The notes beneath the pieces were generated by a model. It ran no database searches and had not been told where the DNA came from. It was given only the letters and a program-made list of their open reading frames with translations. Below are positions 41,043 through 49,128 of a DNA stretch of 64,000 nucleotides, piece after piece. Position 1 is the stretch's first letter; the number at the start of each line of letters is the position of its first letter. The position numbers and the translations under genes were made by a program. Origin of the DNA: UBA12567 sp964598425 (GTDB lineage: Bacteria > Planctomycetota > Phycisphaerae > Phycisphaerales > SM1A02); assembly GCA_964598425.1 (NCBI GenBank), contig CAZRBV010000007.1, positions 1 to 64,000 of the forward strand, given 5' to 3'.

Positions 41043-42710
41043 TCAGCGTGCCGTTGCTTCGGCTCGCGTCTCCCGTAGAACAGTCACTTTGATTTCGCCC
41101 GGGAATGTCATTTCATCCTCGACTCGGCGAGCAATCTTGTCAGCAATGACGAACGCCTGATCATCATCTACGCGCCCGGAGTCGACTATGACACGCACTT
41201 CGCGGCCAGCCTGAATGGCGTAGGCCTCTCGAATGTCACCACTCTCACGAGCAATGTCTTCCAACTGCTTGAGCCGCTGAATGTAGAGCTCCATCGACTC
41301 TCGCCGCGCGCCGGGACGCGCTCCCGATACCGCATCGGCAGCCATGACGATTGGTGTGTATGGGCTCGTCGAAGGAATGTCCCCGTGGTGCCCCCCGATG
41401 GCGTTGAGCACTTCTTCTCGTGATTCGCCGAATCGCCGCGCGAATTCCATCCCAATCGCGGGGTGGCCGCCCTCCATTTCGTGGTCCATCGCCTTGCCGA
41501 TGTCATGCAGAAAACCGCATCGCCTCGCAATCGCGCCATCAAGCCCGAGTTGGTCCGCGATGCACTGGCTGAGAAAGGCCACTTCAACTGAATGTCGAAG
41601 AACGTTCTGTCCGAAACTGGTCCTGAAGTGCAGCTTCCCCATTGCCTCGACGATCTTGGGATGCAGCCCTCGCATTTTTGACTCAACCACCGCAGCATTG
41701 CCCTTTTCGACGACCTGTTCCTCCAGATCGGTCTTGACCGCTGCAACAATTTCTTCGACTCGTGATGGGTGAACGCGCCCATCTGCCACGAGCCGAGCGA
41801 GCGACTCTCCCGCGATCGCCCGGCGAATCGGATCAAAGCAGGACACCGAAATGACCCCCGGCGTGTCGTCCACCAGGACGTCGGCGCCGGTGGCTCGCTC
41901 GATGGCGCGGATGTTTCGACCTTCTCGACCAATGATGCGCCCCTTCAGGTCATCCGAGGGAATCTTCACCGACTTCACCGTCGAATCTGCAACGTGTTCC
42001 GCGGCAAACCGCTGAATCGCCATGAGTGTGATTTCACGGCTCTGTCGTTTGGCATCTCCCTCCGCCGATTCGATGATCCGTCGCTTCAAGGCTGCGGATT
42101 CTTCTTCAGCTTCATGACCCACACGCTCCAACACTTCGACCCGAGCATCCTCCAGTGACAGGTTTGCGACCTCCGCCAGCCGGGTTGTGATTTCGGAGTC
42201 TCGCGCCTCCACAGCCTCTGACCGCTGTTCAACAGCATCCTCACGGGACTGCACCTTCGATTGCCGCCGATCCAACGAGGACTCGCGACTCGCAAGCCGT
42301 TCGAGTTTCTCTTCGAGCGCATCTTCGCGTTTGGAGAGCCGCTCTTGTCCCGCTTTGATGTCCTTCGTGGCCTCGCTGACCTCACGATCGACCTCGTCCC
42401 GTCGTTTCTTCGCGGCTCGCTCCGCATCAAGTTGTGCTTTTTGCCCCGCGGCCTCGGCTTCGGATTCAGCGGCAGCTCGAATCGTCTCAGCCTCCTTGCG
42501 GGCGGCCGTGACAACGCTGCCAGCAATCAACTTCAGGGCGACCGCGCCAGCAACGCCGCCGACAAGAATGCCCGCGAGAAGCGTAAAGGCGGCCGTCCAG
42601 TCAAAGGCGAGCAGGACCGGCAGCCCATCCAGCATCGAGTCGCGACCCTGAGCAAGTCCGGTCCCCGATCCGACAGTCGGTATGTTCGCAATCAGTTCCC
42701 ACATCGGCAT
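41043..42710 (-). CDS. rny: ribonuclease Y
   Basis: The 555-residue membrane-anchored endoribonuclease starts mRNA decay. It has an N-terminal transmembrane helix (about 35-60), a long coiled coil rich in Glu/Lys/Arg/Ala (about 65-200), a KH domain with GREGRNIRAIE, and an HD domain with FLHDIGKAMDHE. The ATG at 42710 is chosen with GGGAG about 12 bases upstream; the frame is open to 42932, but that stretch has no membrane segment or conserved sequence. It heads rny-efp-rsmA on the minus strand. Confidence 0.95.
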   Translation of the reverse strand: MPMWELIANIPTVGSGTGLAQGRDSMLDGLPVLLAFDWTAAFTLLAGILVGGVAGAVALKLIAGSVVTAARKEAETIRAAAESEAEAAGQKAQLDAERAAKKRRDEVDREVSEATKDIKAGQERLSKREDALEEKLERLASRESSLDRRQSKVQSREDAVEQRSEAVEARDSEITTRLAEVANLSLEDARVEVLERVGHEAEEESAALKRRIIESAEGDAKRQSREITLMAIQRFAAEHVADSTVKSVKIPSDDLKGRIIGREGRNIRAIERATGADVLVDDTPGVISVSCFDPIRRAIAGESLARLVADGRVHPSRVEEIVAAVKTDLEEQVVEKGNAAVVESKMRGLHPKIVEAMGKLHFRTSFGQNVLRHSVEVAFLSQCIADQLGLDGAIARRCGFLHDIGKAMDHEMEGGHPAIGMEFARRFGESREEVLNAIGGHHGDIPSTSPYTPIVMAADAVSGARPGARRESMELYIQRLKQLEDIARESGDIREAYAIQAGREVRVIVDSGRVDDDQAFVIADKIARRVEDEMTFPGEIKVTVLRETRAEATAR

Positions 42711-42744
42711 CGGGGGCACTCCCACTACCGACCAGCCCTCCCAA

Positions 42745-42763
42745 CATGTCTCAAAAAGACATG
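42745..42763 (-). promoter_or_regulatory. stem-loop in the likely rny leader
   Basis: CATGTCT and AGACATG pair as a 7-bp stem around a 5-base loop, 35 bases before the rny start when read on the minus strand. It could be a 5'-UTR structure affecting rny mRNA. Confidence 0.35.
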
Positions 42764-42899
42764 CCGACACGTGCGGGTGACCCCGCCAAGCACCCCTGCC
42801 AGTTCGTACAACTCGCAGAAGCACCAAACCGATTGTCGACCTGAGGTCGGCCGACGTGTGAGGCGGGCAGATGGCCCGCTGCGAACCCCCAGCGCGTTG

Positions 42900-42915
42900 G
42901 ATGACTTCAGTCATC
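42900..42915. promoter_or_regulatory. operator-like dyad upstream of rny
   Basis: GATGACT and AGTCATC flank a 2-base centre. This compact dyad symmetry is typical of a dimeric regulator site. It lies 190 bases upstream of rny and 212 bases upstream of the permease gene. Confidence 0.35.
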
Positions 42916-43070
42916 CCCTGAACACACTTCATCTATCACCGCCGCGTACGGCAGGTGTCGACCCATCGGCCGAGAAAATCGGTCCAGCCCGTGTCTTGGC
43001 CAGCCGTGAATTCCGGTGGAGACGCCTGCAGTTGAACAGGAACCCGCCGCCACACTTCGTAAGAACCCAC

Positions 43071-43076
43071 TATAAC
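43071..43076 (+). promoter_or_regulatory. candidate -10 element of the ABC-2 permease gene
   Basis: TATAAC, one base from the consensus -10, lies 51 bases upstream of the permease ATG. No convincing -35 is seen 17 bases upstream. Confidence 0.35.
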
Positions 43077-43127
43077 GGCTCCTGATCCACCCGTGATCCG
43101 GTCCCCACCACTCCTCGGAATCAATCG

Positions 43128-44918
43128 ATGCCAGCCCCGAAGACGTTGACCCACACACACTTCAGACCCCTTGTGGAGCGGATCATCCTTGCTGGCTCGC
43201 GTCGGAAACGGCACCAGCTCCTCCGGCTGCTATTCCTGGCTGCCCTCGCCGGGACGGCCGTGATGTCCATTCTGATCACCGCGGGTATCGGAGGCAGTAC
43301 GTCGCTGCGAAGCCTGGCGATGGCTGGCGCCTTCATCTTTGAAGCGACGGCCATGGTTGAAATCGCGCTTATCTGCGTCGTCACGCCTATTTTTATGGCA
43401 GGCGCCATTCAGCAGGAGTCCTCGCCAAGAACCTGGGATCTCCTGCTGACAACACCGCTCTCGTCGATGGGAATTGTGGTGGGCAATCTGGTCGGACGGG
43501 TCTTTTTCGTCGTGGCCCTCATCTTGGCCGGCCTCCCCATCCTGCTGAGTTTGCAGATCTTCGGCGGAGTCAACCCGGCATCCGTTCTGCAATCTGCGGG
43601 CATTGCCGCGGCGACCGCGTGCGTTGTGGGGGCCGCAGCCGTCATGCTCTCGGCGAGCCGCACCGGCGGCCGCCGGGCGGTGCTGGCGTTCTACACCGGT
43701 ATCGTGGTCGCCCTGGCACTGACGTGGGTCATTGACTCGGCGATCCGCCCGCCAATCAAAGGCGGCCTTGGGGCCTTCGGCACCACATGGGCCACCCCAC
43801 TCAACCCGTTTCTCGTCCTTGAGTCACTCCTGCGACCGGCTCAGTACGTTTCGCTGGCCCCAACCGGATGCGGTGGCTTTCTGCGGTTCTGGCTCGGGCA
43901 CCCGGTCGCAGCCTATGTCTCGACATGCGGAGTCACCACCGTTGTGCTCGTGGGCTGGGCCACACTCCGCGTGCGAACGCTCGGGCCACTACTCGGTCAG
44001 GGCACTGCCACCAAGCGGCATGCGGCGCGATCTCACCGCGCCATCGGACTCAATCCAATCGCATGGAGAGCCTCAAGGGGTCGGCCGCGGCGAACGCTCG
44101 AAGATGTGGCGCGTTGGGGCTGGGCCGCCGCGGCGGCCATGATCGCAATCGTACTCCTCTCGCTTACGGGCGGAGACCTCATTGATCCCAACCTCGCTCG
44201 CTCAGTACTTCTGATTGCCCTGATTATTGAGACGAGCACATTGATTCTCGCCGCCGTGGCTATCTCTGCGACATCAATCACCCGGGACCGCGAAGACGGG
44301 AATCTGGATCTCCTGTTGACCACTCCAATTCAAGCGAGCCCATATCTGCAAGGCAAGTTGCTCGGCATGGGGCGGCTCCTCATTCCGCTCCTGGCGGCCC
44401 CGGCCTTCACCGCAGTTCTGGTTGCTTCCACAATTGCCATGCAACCCGACAGCGCTGCTTTCACCATTCAGACAGCAGCAACTCCGCAGCCAATTGCGTC
44501 ATGGGGCGGTCTGATCGGCCTGGCCATCATGTTGCCAGCATTCATCGCCTTTTGCATCGCAATCGGACTGCACTGGTCCGTGCGGAGCCGCCAATCGGGG
44601 AAAGCGATGCTGGTGTCACTCCTGATTACCGGCCTCGCTGCGGGGTTGCTTGTCCCCTGCGTAAGTGGAGCGGCACGCTCGGTAGCCTGGTTCGCCGCCC
44701 CGGTTGTTGCAGCCAGCCCGCTGGCAAGCATTGCACTCGCGATCAACGGACCATCCCTGCTGACTGACTCGCCATTCTCGACCGAAGGCGATCAGTGGCT
44801 GCTCATTGCCTCCGGAACGATTGCGTCCGCTGGATGGTCTGTGGTCACCGTGATGAGTCTGAAGTCAACAGCGCGGGGTTTCGTCCGAACGATGAGGCAT
44901 CTTGCCGGTACGACGTGA
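43128..44918 (+). CDS. fused tandem ABC-2-type permease
   Basis: The 596-residue polytopic membrane protein contains two similar halves. Each carries a cytoplasmic (R/P)xWDLLLTTP or NLDLLLTTP motif (near residues 100 and 387) between hydrophobic helices. This motif is typical of ABC-2-type transporter permeases. About twelve hydrophobic segments fit two six-helix permeases fused head to tail. No ABC ATPase is encoded nearby, so the partner and substrate are unknown. It starts at ATG 43128. Confidence 0.8.
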   Translation: MPAPKTLTHTHFRPLVERIILAGSRRKRHQLLRLLFLAALAGTAVMSILITAGIGGSTSLRSLAMAGAFIFEATAMVEIALICVVTPIFMAGAIQQESSPRTWDLLLTTPLSSMGIVVGNLVGRVFFVVALILAGLPILLSLQIFGGVNPASVLQSAGIAAATACVVGAAAVMLSASRTGGRRAVLAFYTGIVVALALTWVIDSAIRPPIKGGLGAFGTTWATPLNPFLVLESLLRPAQYVSLAPTGCGGFLRFWLGHPVAAYVSTCGVTTVVLVGWATLRVRTLGPLLGQGTATKRHAARSHRAIGLNPIAWRASRGRPRRTLEDVARWGWAAAAAMIAIVLLSLTGGDLIDPNLARSVLLIALIIETSTLILAAVAISATSITRDREDGNLDLLLTTPIQASPYLQGKLLGMGRLLIPLLAAPAFTAVLVASTIAMQPDSAAFTIQTAATPQPIASWGGLIGLAIMLPAFIAFCIAIGLHWSVRSRQSGKAMLVSLLITGLAAGLLVPCVSGAARSVAWFAAPVVAASPLASIALAINGPSLLTDSPFSTEGDQWLLIASGTIASAGWSVVTVMSLKSTARGFVRTMRHLAGTT

Positions 44919-44941
44919 TTGCCGGATCGACCCATGGACCG

Positions 44942-46267
44942 TCATACCAGTATCGCAGCGGGGTGCTCGATAAGTTCCTTCAAGGTTCCCAGATACCGAG
45001 CCGCTGTAGCGCCATCGACAACGCGGTGATCGTTGCTCAACGTGGCATTCATCTCCCAGCCAACGGTAAGTTCACCACCTCGAACAACTGGTTTTTGGAT
45101 GGAGGCACCAACCGCGAGGATCGCGCTGTTGGGCGGATTGATAATGGCCGTAAAGGCATCGACGCCAAACATTCCAAGATTCGAAATGGTAAAAGTTGCG
45201 CCTTCCATGTCTTCAACGGAAAGCCCTCGCGTGCGAGCCTTCTCAGACAACATGCGCGTCTCTGCTGAGATGACACGCAGGCTCTTGGTATTGGCTGCTC
45301 GAATCACCGGAACGACCAGCCCGCCACCACGCTCCTCAGGAAGTGCCACCGCGACGCCAATATTGACATCGCCGTGATAGACAATGGCGTCTCCATCCCA
45401 TGAGGCATTCATCAGGGGGTTCCGGTGCATCGCCACCGCGCAGGCTCGAACGATCAGGTCGTTGACAGAGAGCTTCACCCCCTGGTCGGCCAACTCAGTA
45501 TTGAGCTGCTTGCGCAGCGCCATCATCGCGTCCATCGCAAAGACCATCGACACCTGGTAGTGCGGAATGTCCTGCTTGGACTCCACCAATCGACGAGCAA
45601 TCGTCTGGCGCATACTGCTGAGGGGTTCACGACGATCATTCTGAGTCAGTGCCAGCGACGTCGTCGGAGTATCCACCCGGGTTGCCGCAATGGGCGGCGC
45701 GGGTACCGGCAAGGGAGAGGGCGTCGGCGACGTGATCACCGCAGGGGCCTCCGTGGGACGAGCGCTCGGCGGCACAGCAGCCCGGACCTCTTCGGTGGTC
45801 TTCGCGGCATCGAGAACATCACGCTTGATCACGCGGCCTGAGGGCCCCGACCCCCGAAGTGAATTGATGTCGATGCCATACTGTTCGGCCAAACGCCGCG
45901 CAACCGGCGTCACGCGGTGAGGCTCGCCCTCCACGCCGTTCGGTTCGAGCTGGTCAGAATCTGGCTCAGACGACTGCGCCGTAGAAGCTGCGACTGGCGT
46001 CGAGTGTGCCGCCTCAACCGCATCCTCGCCCTCTTCGACAAGAATGGCAAGCGTTGTCCCAATGTCCACCGCAACGCCTTCCCCCACCGCGATGCTCGAC
46101 AGGACTCCGTCATCGAACGACTGCATTTCCATCGTGGCCTTGTCGGTTTCGATGTCTGCAATGACGTCGCCCGCGGACACCTCGTCGCCAACAGCGACAT
46201 GCCATTTGATAACGGTCCCCTTCTCCATCGTGTCGGAGAGCCGTGGCATGGTGATATCAATGGTCAT
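44942..46267 (-). CDS. pdhC: pyruvate dehydrogenase E2 (dihydrolipoamide acetyltransferase)
   Basis: The 441-residue E2 has an N-terminal lipoyl domain with ETDKATME (Lys 43), an acidic Ala/Pro-rich linker, an E3/E1-binding domain (VTPVARRLAEQYGI), a second Pro-rich linker, and a catalytic domain ending in NDHRVVDGATAARYL. It accepts acetyl from E1 and transfers it to CoA. It is the third gene of pdhA-pdhB-pdhC; no E3 gene follows. Its lipoyl motif, partner genes and single lipoyl domain fit PDH rather than 2-oxoglutarate dehydrogenase, whose E2 is encoded separately in this window. Confidence 0.93.
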   Translation of the reverse strand: MTIDITMPRLSDTMEKGTVIKWHVAVGDEVSAGDVIADIETDKATMEMQSFDDGVLSSIAVGEGVAVDIGTTLAILVEEGEDAVEAAHSTPVAASTAQSSEPDSDQLEPNGVEGEPHRVTPVARRLAEQYGIDINSLRGSGPSGRVIKRDVLDAAKTTEEVRAAVPPSARPTEAPAVITSPTPSPLPVPAPPIAATRVDTPTTSLALTQNDRREPLSSMRQTIARRLVESKQDIPHYQVSMVFAMDAMMALRKQLNTELADQGVKLSVNDLIVRACAVAMHRNPLMNASWDGDAIVYHGDVNIGVAVALPEERGGGLVVPVIRAANTKSLRVISAETRMLSEKARTRGLSVEDMEGATFTISNLGMFGVDAFTAIINPPNSAILAVGASIQKPVVRGGELTVGWEMNATLSNDHRVVDGATAARYLGTLKELIEHPAAILV

Positions 46268-46302
46268 TGTTGTCTCGCCTCTTCGCTCGGCACGGGGAAT
46301 GC

Positions 46303-47301
46303 TCAGGCGTGATATGTCACACTGCGAACCGCTTCGCAGATTTTGCGGGCATTTGGCAGCATCTCCTGCTCAAGATTCTGAGCATAGGGCGCTGGGACAT
46401 CGTCGCTGTGAACGCGATGGACATGGTTGTCCAGATCATCGAAACATATCCGGTGCAGTTCGGCCGCAACCTCTGATCCAACCGATGCGAAAGACCACGA
46501 CTGATCGACCACAACACAGTAATTCGTCTTGCGAACCGATGTCGCAAAGGTGTCGATGTCCAGCGGCTTGATGGATCTGCCATCAATCACTTCGCAATCA
46601 ATACCTTCTTTGGCGAGCACCTCGGCGGCCTCCAGGCAGAAATGCACAGGTCGACCGAAACTCACAATGGTGCAGTCCGTCCCGGGCCGGACAACATCGG
46701 CCGCGCCGATCGGAATGGTGTAGGACTCTTCGGGCACACCTCCGGTCAATGAGAGCATGCGTTCGCTCTCGAGGCAGAACACCGGATCGTCATCCTGAAT
46801 CGCCTGAGTCAACAAGCCCTTGGCTGCGTAGGGCGTCGATGGAATGATGATCTTGAGCCCGGGCACATTGGCGTAGAGCGACTCAACGCACCATGAGTGC
46901 GTGGAGCCGAGTTGCCCGCCTGCGCCATCATTGCCACGAAACACAATCGGACACCCAAACTGACCGCCACTCATGTACAGCATCTTTGGGGCATTGTTGA
47001 GAATGGGGTCGGCAGCAACGAGACTGAATGACCACGACATGAACTCGACTATTGGACGGAGTCCCATCATGGCCGCGCCAATACCCATGCCTGCAAAGCC
47101 GCTCTCGGAGATCGGTGTATCGATCACCCGCCGCGGGCCGAACTCTTCGAGCATCCCCTTGCTGACCTTGTAGGCACCGTCATACTCCGCGACTTCCTCC
47201 CCGATCAGGAAGACGCGTTCATCCCGACGCATTTCGTCGGTCATCGCTTCTCGCAGCGCATCTCGGAAACTGATCTCACGCACCGGATGGCTCCTGATCA
47301 T
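46303..47301 (-). CDS. pdhB: pyruvate dehydrogenase E1 beta subunit
   Basis: The 332-residue beta subunit of the thiamine-dependent E1 heterotetramer contains REISFRDALREAM, VFLIGEEVAEYDGAYKVS, DTPISESGFAGMGIGAA and the C-terminal PYAQNLEQEMLPNARKI. The start is the ATG at 47301, 26 bases inside the 3' end of pdhA; longer starts at 47388 add non-conserved residues. The overlap implies coupled synthesis of alpha and beta subunits. It is followed by pdhC after 35 bases. Confidence 0.94.
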   Translation of the reverse strand: MIRSHPVREISFRDALREAMTDEMRRDERVFLIGEEVAEYDGAYKVSKGMLEEFGPRRVIDTPISESGFAGMGIGAAMMGLRPIVEFMSWSFSLVAADPILNNAPKMLYMSGGQFGCPIVFRGNDGAGGQLGSTHSWCVESLYANVPGLKIIIPSTPYAAKGLLTQAIQDDDPVFCLESERMLSLTGGVPEESYTIPIGAADVVRPGTDCTIVSFGRPVHFCLEAAEVLAKEGIDCEVIDGRSIKPLDIDTFATSVRKTNYCVVVDQSWSFASVGSEVAAELHRICFDDLDNHVHRVHSDDVPAPYAQNLEQEMLPNARKICEAVRSVTYHA

Positions 47302-48406
47302 CGCGTCTTCGACGAAGAAACTCGGGAATACTTGTCCCGGTGTAAGGCCCCCAGGTGCCGGTGTAGACGTCATGGTGAAGTTCTTCAAGCCCTGGAGGCG
47401 GCGACGCCTCGGCCCACTTCACGGCCTGGCGAATCTCGCCTCGAATGTCCTTACCGAGCTTCTTGAACGCCTCACCGGTCAGCAATTCGCGGTCCACCAG
47501 CCACGCTGCCAATCGCTCGATTGGATCACGGCCTTCCCACTGCTCTTCTTCTTCATGCGTGCGGTATTTTCGAGGATCTGACATCGAGTGGCCCTTGAAT
47601 CGGTAGCACCGCATGTCCACCCAGCACGGACGGCTGGTCTCACGGCAGCGATCGACCAGTGGCTTCATCCCGCGATAGACATCCAGCACATCCATGCCCT
47701 CAAGGCAGGCGGCATTCATGCCGTATCCCCTCGCACGTTCTACAAGGTGTCCGCCAGCTGCGGTGCATCGCTCGACGGCGGTCCCCATCGCGTAGAGGTT
47801 GTTCTCGACAATGAAGATGATGGGCAGGTCCAGAACTCCAGCCAGGTTCATCGCCTCGTGGACGGCTCCCTGGTTGATCGCGCCATCGCCCATGAAGCAC
47901 AGGGTGACGTGATCACTCTTCCCGCCCTCAATGACCTCATCGCGATACTTCGTGGCAAAAGCAAGCCCCGCACCGAGCGGCACCTGCGCCCCAACAATGC
48001 CGTGGCCACCATACATATGGTGCTCGGCGTCGAAGAAGTGCATCGAGCCCCCCTTGCCCTTTGCGCAGCCCCCGATTCGGCCAAAGAGCTCAGCCATCCC
48101 AACCTCGGGGCTCATGCCTCGCGCCAGCGCATGGCCGTGATCTCGATAGGCCGTGATCACTGGGTCATCTGGGTTGACCGCGGCAATCGTGCCAACTGCG
48201 ACCGCCTCTTGACCGTTGTAGACGTGAAGAAAGCCGCCAGCAAGGCGGTTCTGATAGGCCTGCATCGACCGGACCTCAAACTCGCGAATGAGCATCATGT
48301 CACGCAGCCACCCGAGAAGCACCTCGTTCGAAGGCAGCGGGACTTCCTCGGTGGTACAGCGTGCCTCGGTCGTCGGATCGATCTTGTTCATGTGGGTCGC
48401 CGTCAT
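47276..48406 (-). CDS. pdhA: pyruvate dehydrogenase E1 alpha subunit
   Basis: The product of about 376 residues carries the thiamine-diphosphate motif GDGAINQGAVHEAMNLAG...IFIVENN in the middle, preceded by GGSMHFFD and followed by the phosphorylation-loop region YRFKGHSMSDP. It decarboxylates pyruvate. The start is uncertain: ATG at 48406 or 48391 (MNKIDPTT); 48421 would lie nearly at the predicted transcription start. It overlaps pdhB. The upstream gene on the same strand encodes a chagasin-like lipoprotein. Confidence 0.93.
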   Translation of the reverse strand: MTATHMNKIDPTTEARCTTEEVPLPSNEVLLGWLRDMMLIREFEVRSMQAYQNRLAGGFLHVYNGQEAVAVGTIAAVNPDDPVITAYRDHGHALARGMSPEVGMAELFGRIGGCAKGKGGSMHFFDAEHHMYGGHGIVGAQVPLGAGLAFATKYRDEVIEGGKSDHVTLCFMGDGAINQGAVHEAMNLAGVLDLPIIFIVENNLYAMGTAVERCTAAGGHLVERARGYGMNAACLEGMDVLDVYRGMKPLVDRCRETSRPCWVDMRCYRFKGHSMSDPRKYRTHEEEEQWEGRDPIERLAAWLVDRELLTGEAFKKLGKDIRGEIRQAVKWAEASPPPGLEELHHDVYTGTWGPYTGTSIPEFLRRRRDDQEPSGA

Positions 48407-48423
48407 CAATTCAGAAGCCACGC

Positions 48424-48432
48424 AGTATATCG
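48424..48432 (-). promoter_or_regulatory. candidate -10 element of the pdh operon
   Basis: On the minus strand CGATATACT contains TATACT, close to the pdhA start. The predicted leader is short (about 10-25 bases). The same nonamer precedes the giant secreted protein gene. No clear -35 is present. Confidence 0.4.
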
Positions 48433-48460
48433 ACGATGAGGGTGCCCCCGTCTCTGCGAT

Positions 48461-48832
48461 TCAGCGGACACTGACACGCACGGTGGCCGACTTTGCGGCC
48501 GGGGCATCTGATTCCCACGGCCGGCGATATTCAAACACGAGTTCGGCTTGCCCGATTGCTTGCGCTTCGATCCGCCACTGCTGCTCACCCGCTCCGCCTA
48601 CTCGCTCTGCGGGCGTCACCGATTCTCCGCCACTCAGGGCAACACATGACAGACCAGTTGACTGGCCGCTGTCGAGGGTCCACGAAAACCCGGTGCCGGC
48701 GGTCATCGGAAGGGCAAACTCGCCGGTTTGACCGACTCGGAGATCCATCGTCCTGGCCGGTGGCCGGGATGCCTGACATCCGACCAGGGCACCACACGCA
48801 GCACCCACAGCAATCATTCTCCACCTCATCAT
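48461..48832 (-). CDS. chagasin-like (inhibitor I42) lipoprotein
   Basis: The 123-residue product has a lipoprotein signal (MIAVGAACGALVGC, lipobox LVGC) and a domain with the three chagasin-family loops: GTGFSWTL, GGAGEQQW and YRRPWE. Proteins of this family inhibit papain-like cysteine proteases. The ATG at 48832 is fixed by a strong AAGGAGG eight bases upstream; the longer frame from 49021 is rejected. It is transcribed toward pdhA. No papain-like protease is seen in the window. Confidence 0.82.
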   Translation of the reverse strand: MMRWRMIAVGAACGALVGCQASRPPARTMDLRVGQTGEFALPMTAGTGFSWTLDSGQSTGLSCVALSGGESVTPAERVGGAGEQQWRIEAQAIGQAELVFEYRRPWESDAPAAKSATVRVSVR

Positions 48833-48984
48833 CTTCGCGCCTCCTTCACCGATCGCGGGCATGCTACCCCCCACGGAACCCAGTGAAGGGGCCCGACACG
48901 ATCCGCCGAATCCCCAACCCGGCATTGCAGCACAAAAAACGAAGGTTGGTCCACCCGAACCAGCCCACCCCGAGGGAAAACCGC

Positions 48985-48993
48985 CGGTACAAT
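48985..48993 (+). promoter_or_regulatory. candidate -10 element of the beta-helix protein gene
   Basis: CGGTACAAT lies inside a CCGCC...GGCGG inverted repeat (48981-48999), 135 bases before the start of the beta-helix protein. It matches the recurring CGGTACNAT motif. Confidence 0.4.
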
Positions 48994-49128
48994 CGGCGGA
49001 CGGGGTTTGCAGCCTGGGCATCTGTGCAGGCGGCGGGTTTTGGTATTCCGCGGACCTCCGGGCCAGTTCGGCCTACACCATCCGGTTGCTTGAATTGAAG
49101 CAGCCAGCATCTCTGGAGATTGATCGAG

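Larger units (their letters stand above)
42711..43127. other. divergent control region between rny and the ABC-2 permease gene
   Basis: A 417-base non-coding region between divergent genes. It contains a near-start stem-loop (42745-42763), a GC-rich hairpin (42863-42879), a 7-bp dyad (42900-42915) and a TATAAC box (43071-43076) facing the permease. Promoters for both directions must lie here. Confidence 0.5.

Noticed and set aside
42711..42932. Longer N-terminus of RNase Y
   Set aside because: No conserved residues or membrane segment; the ribosome-binding site and the membrane helix fit the start at 42710.
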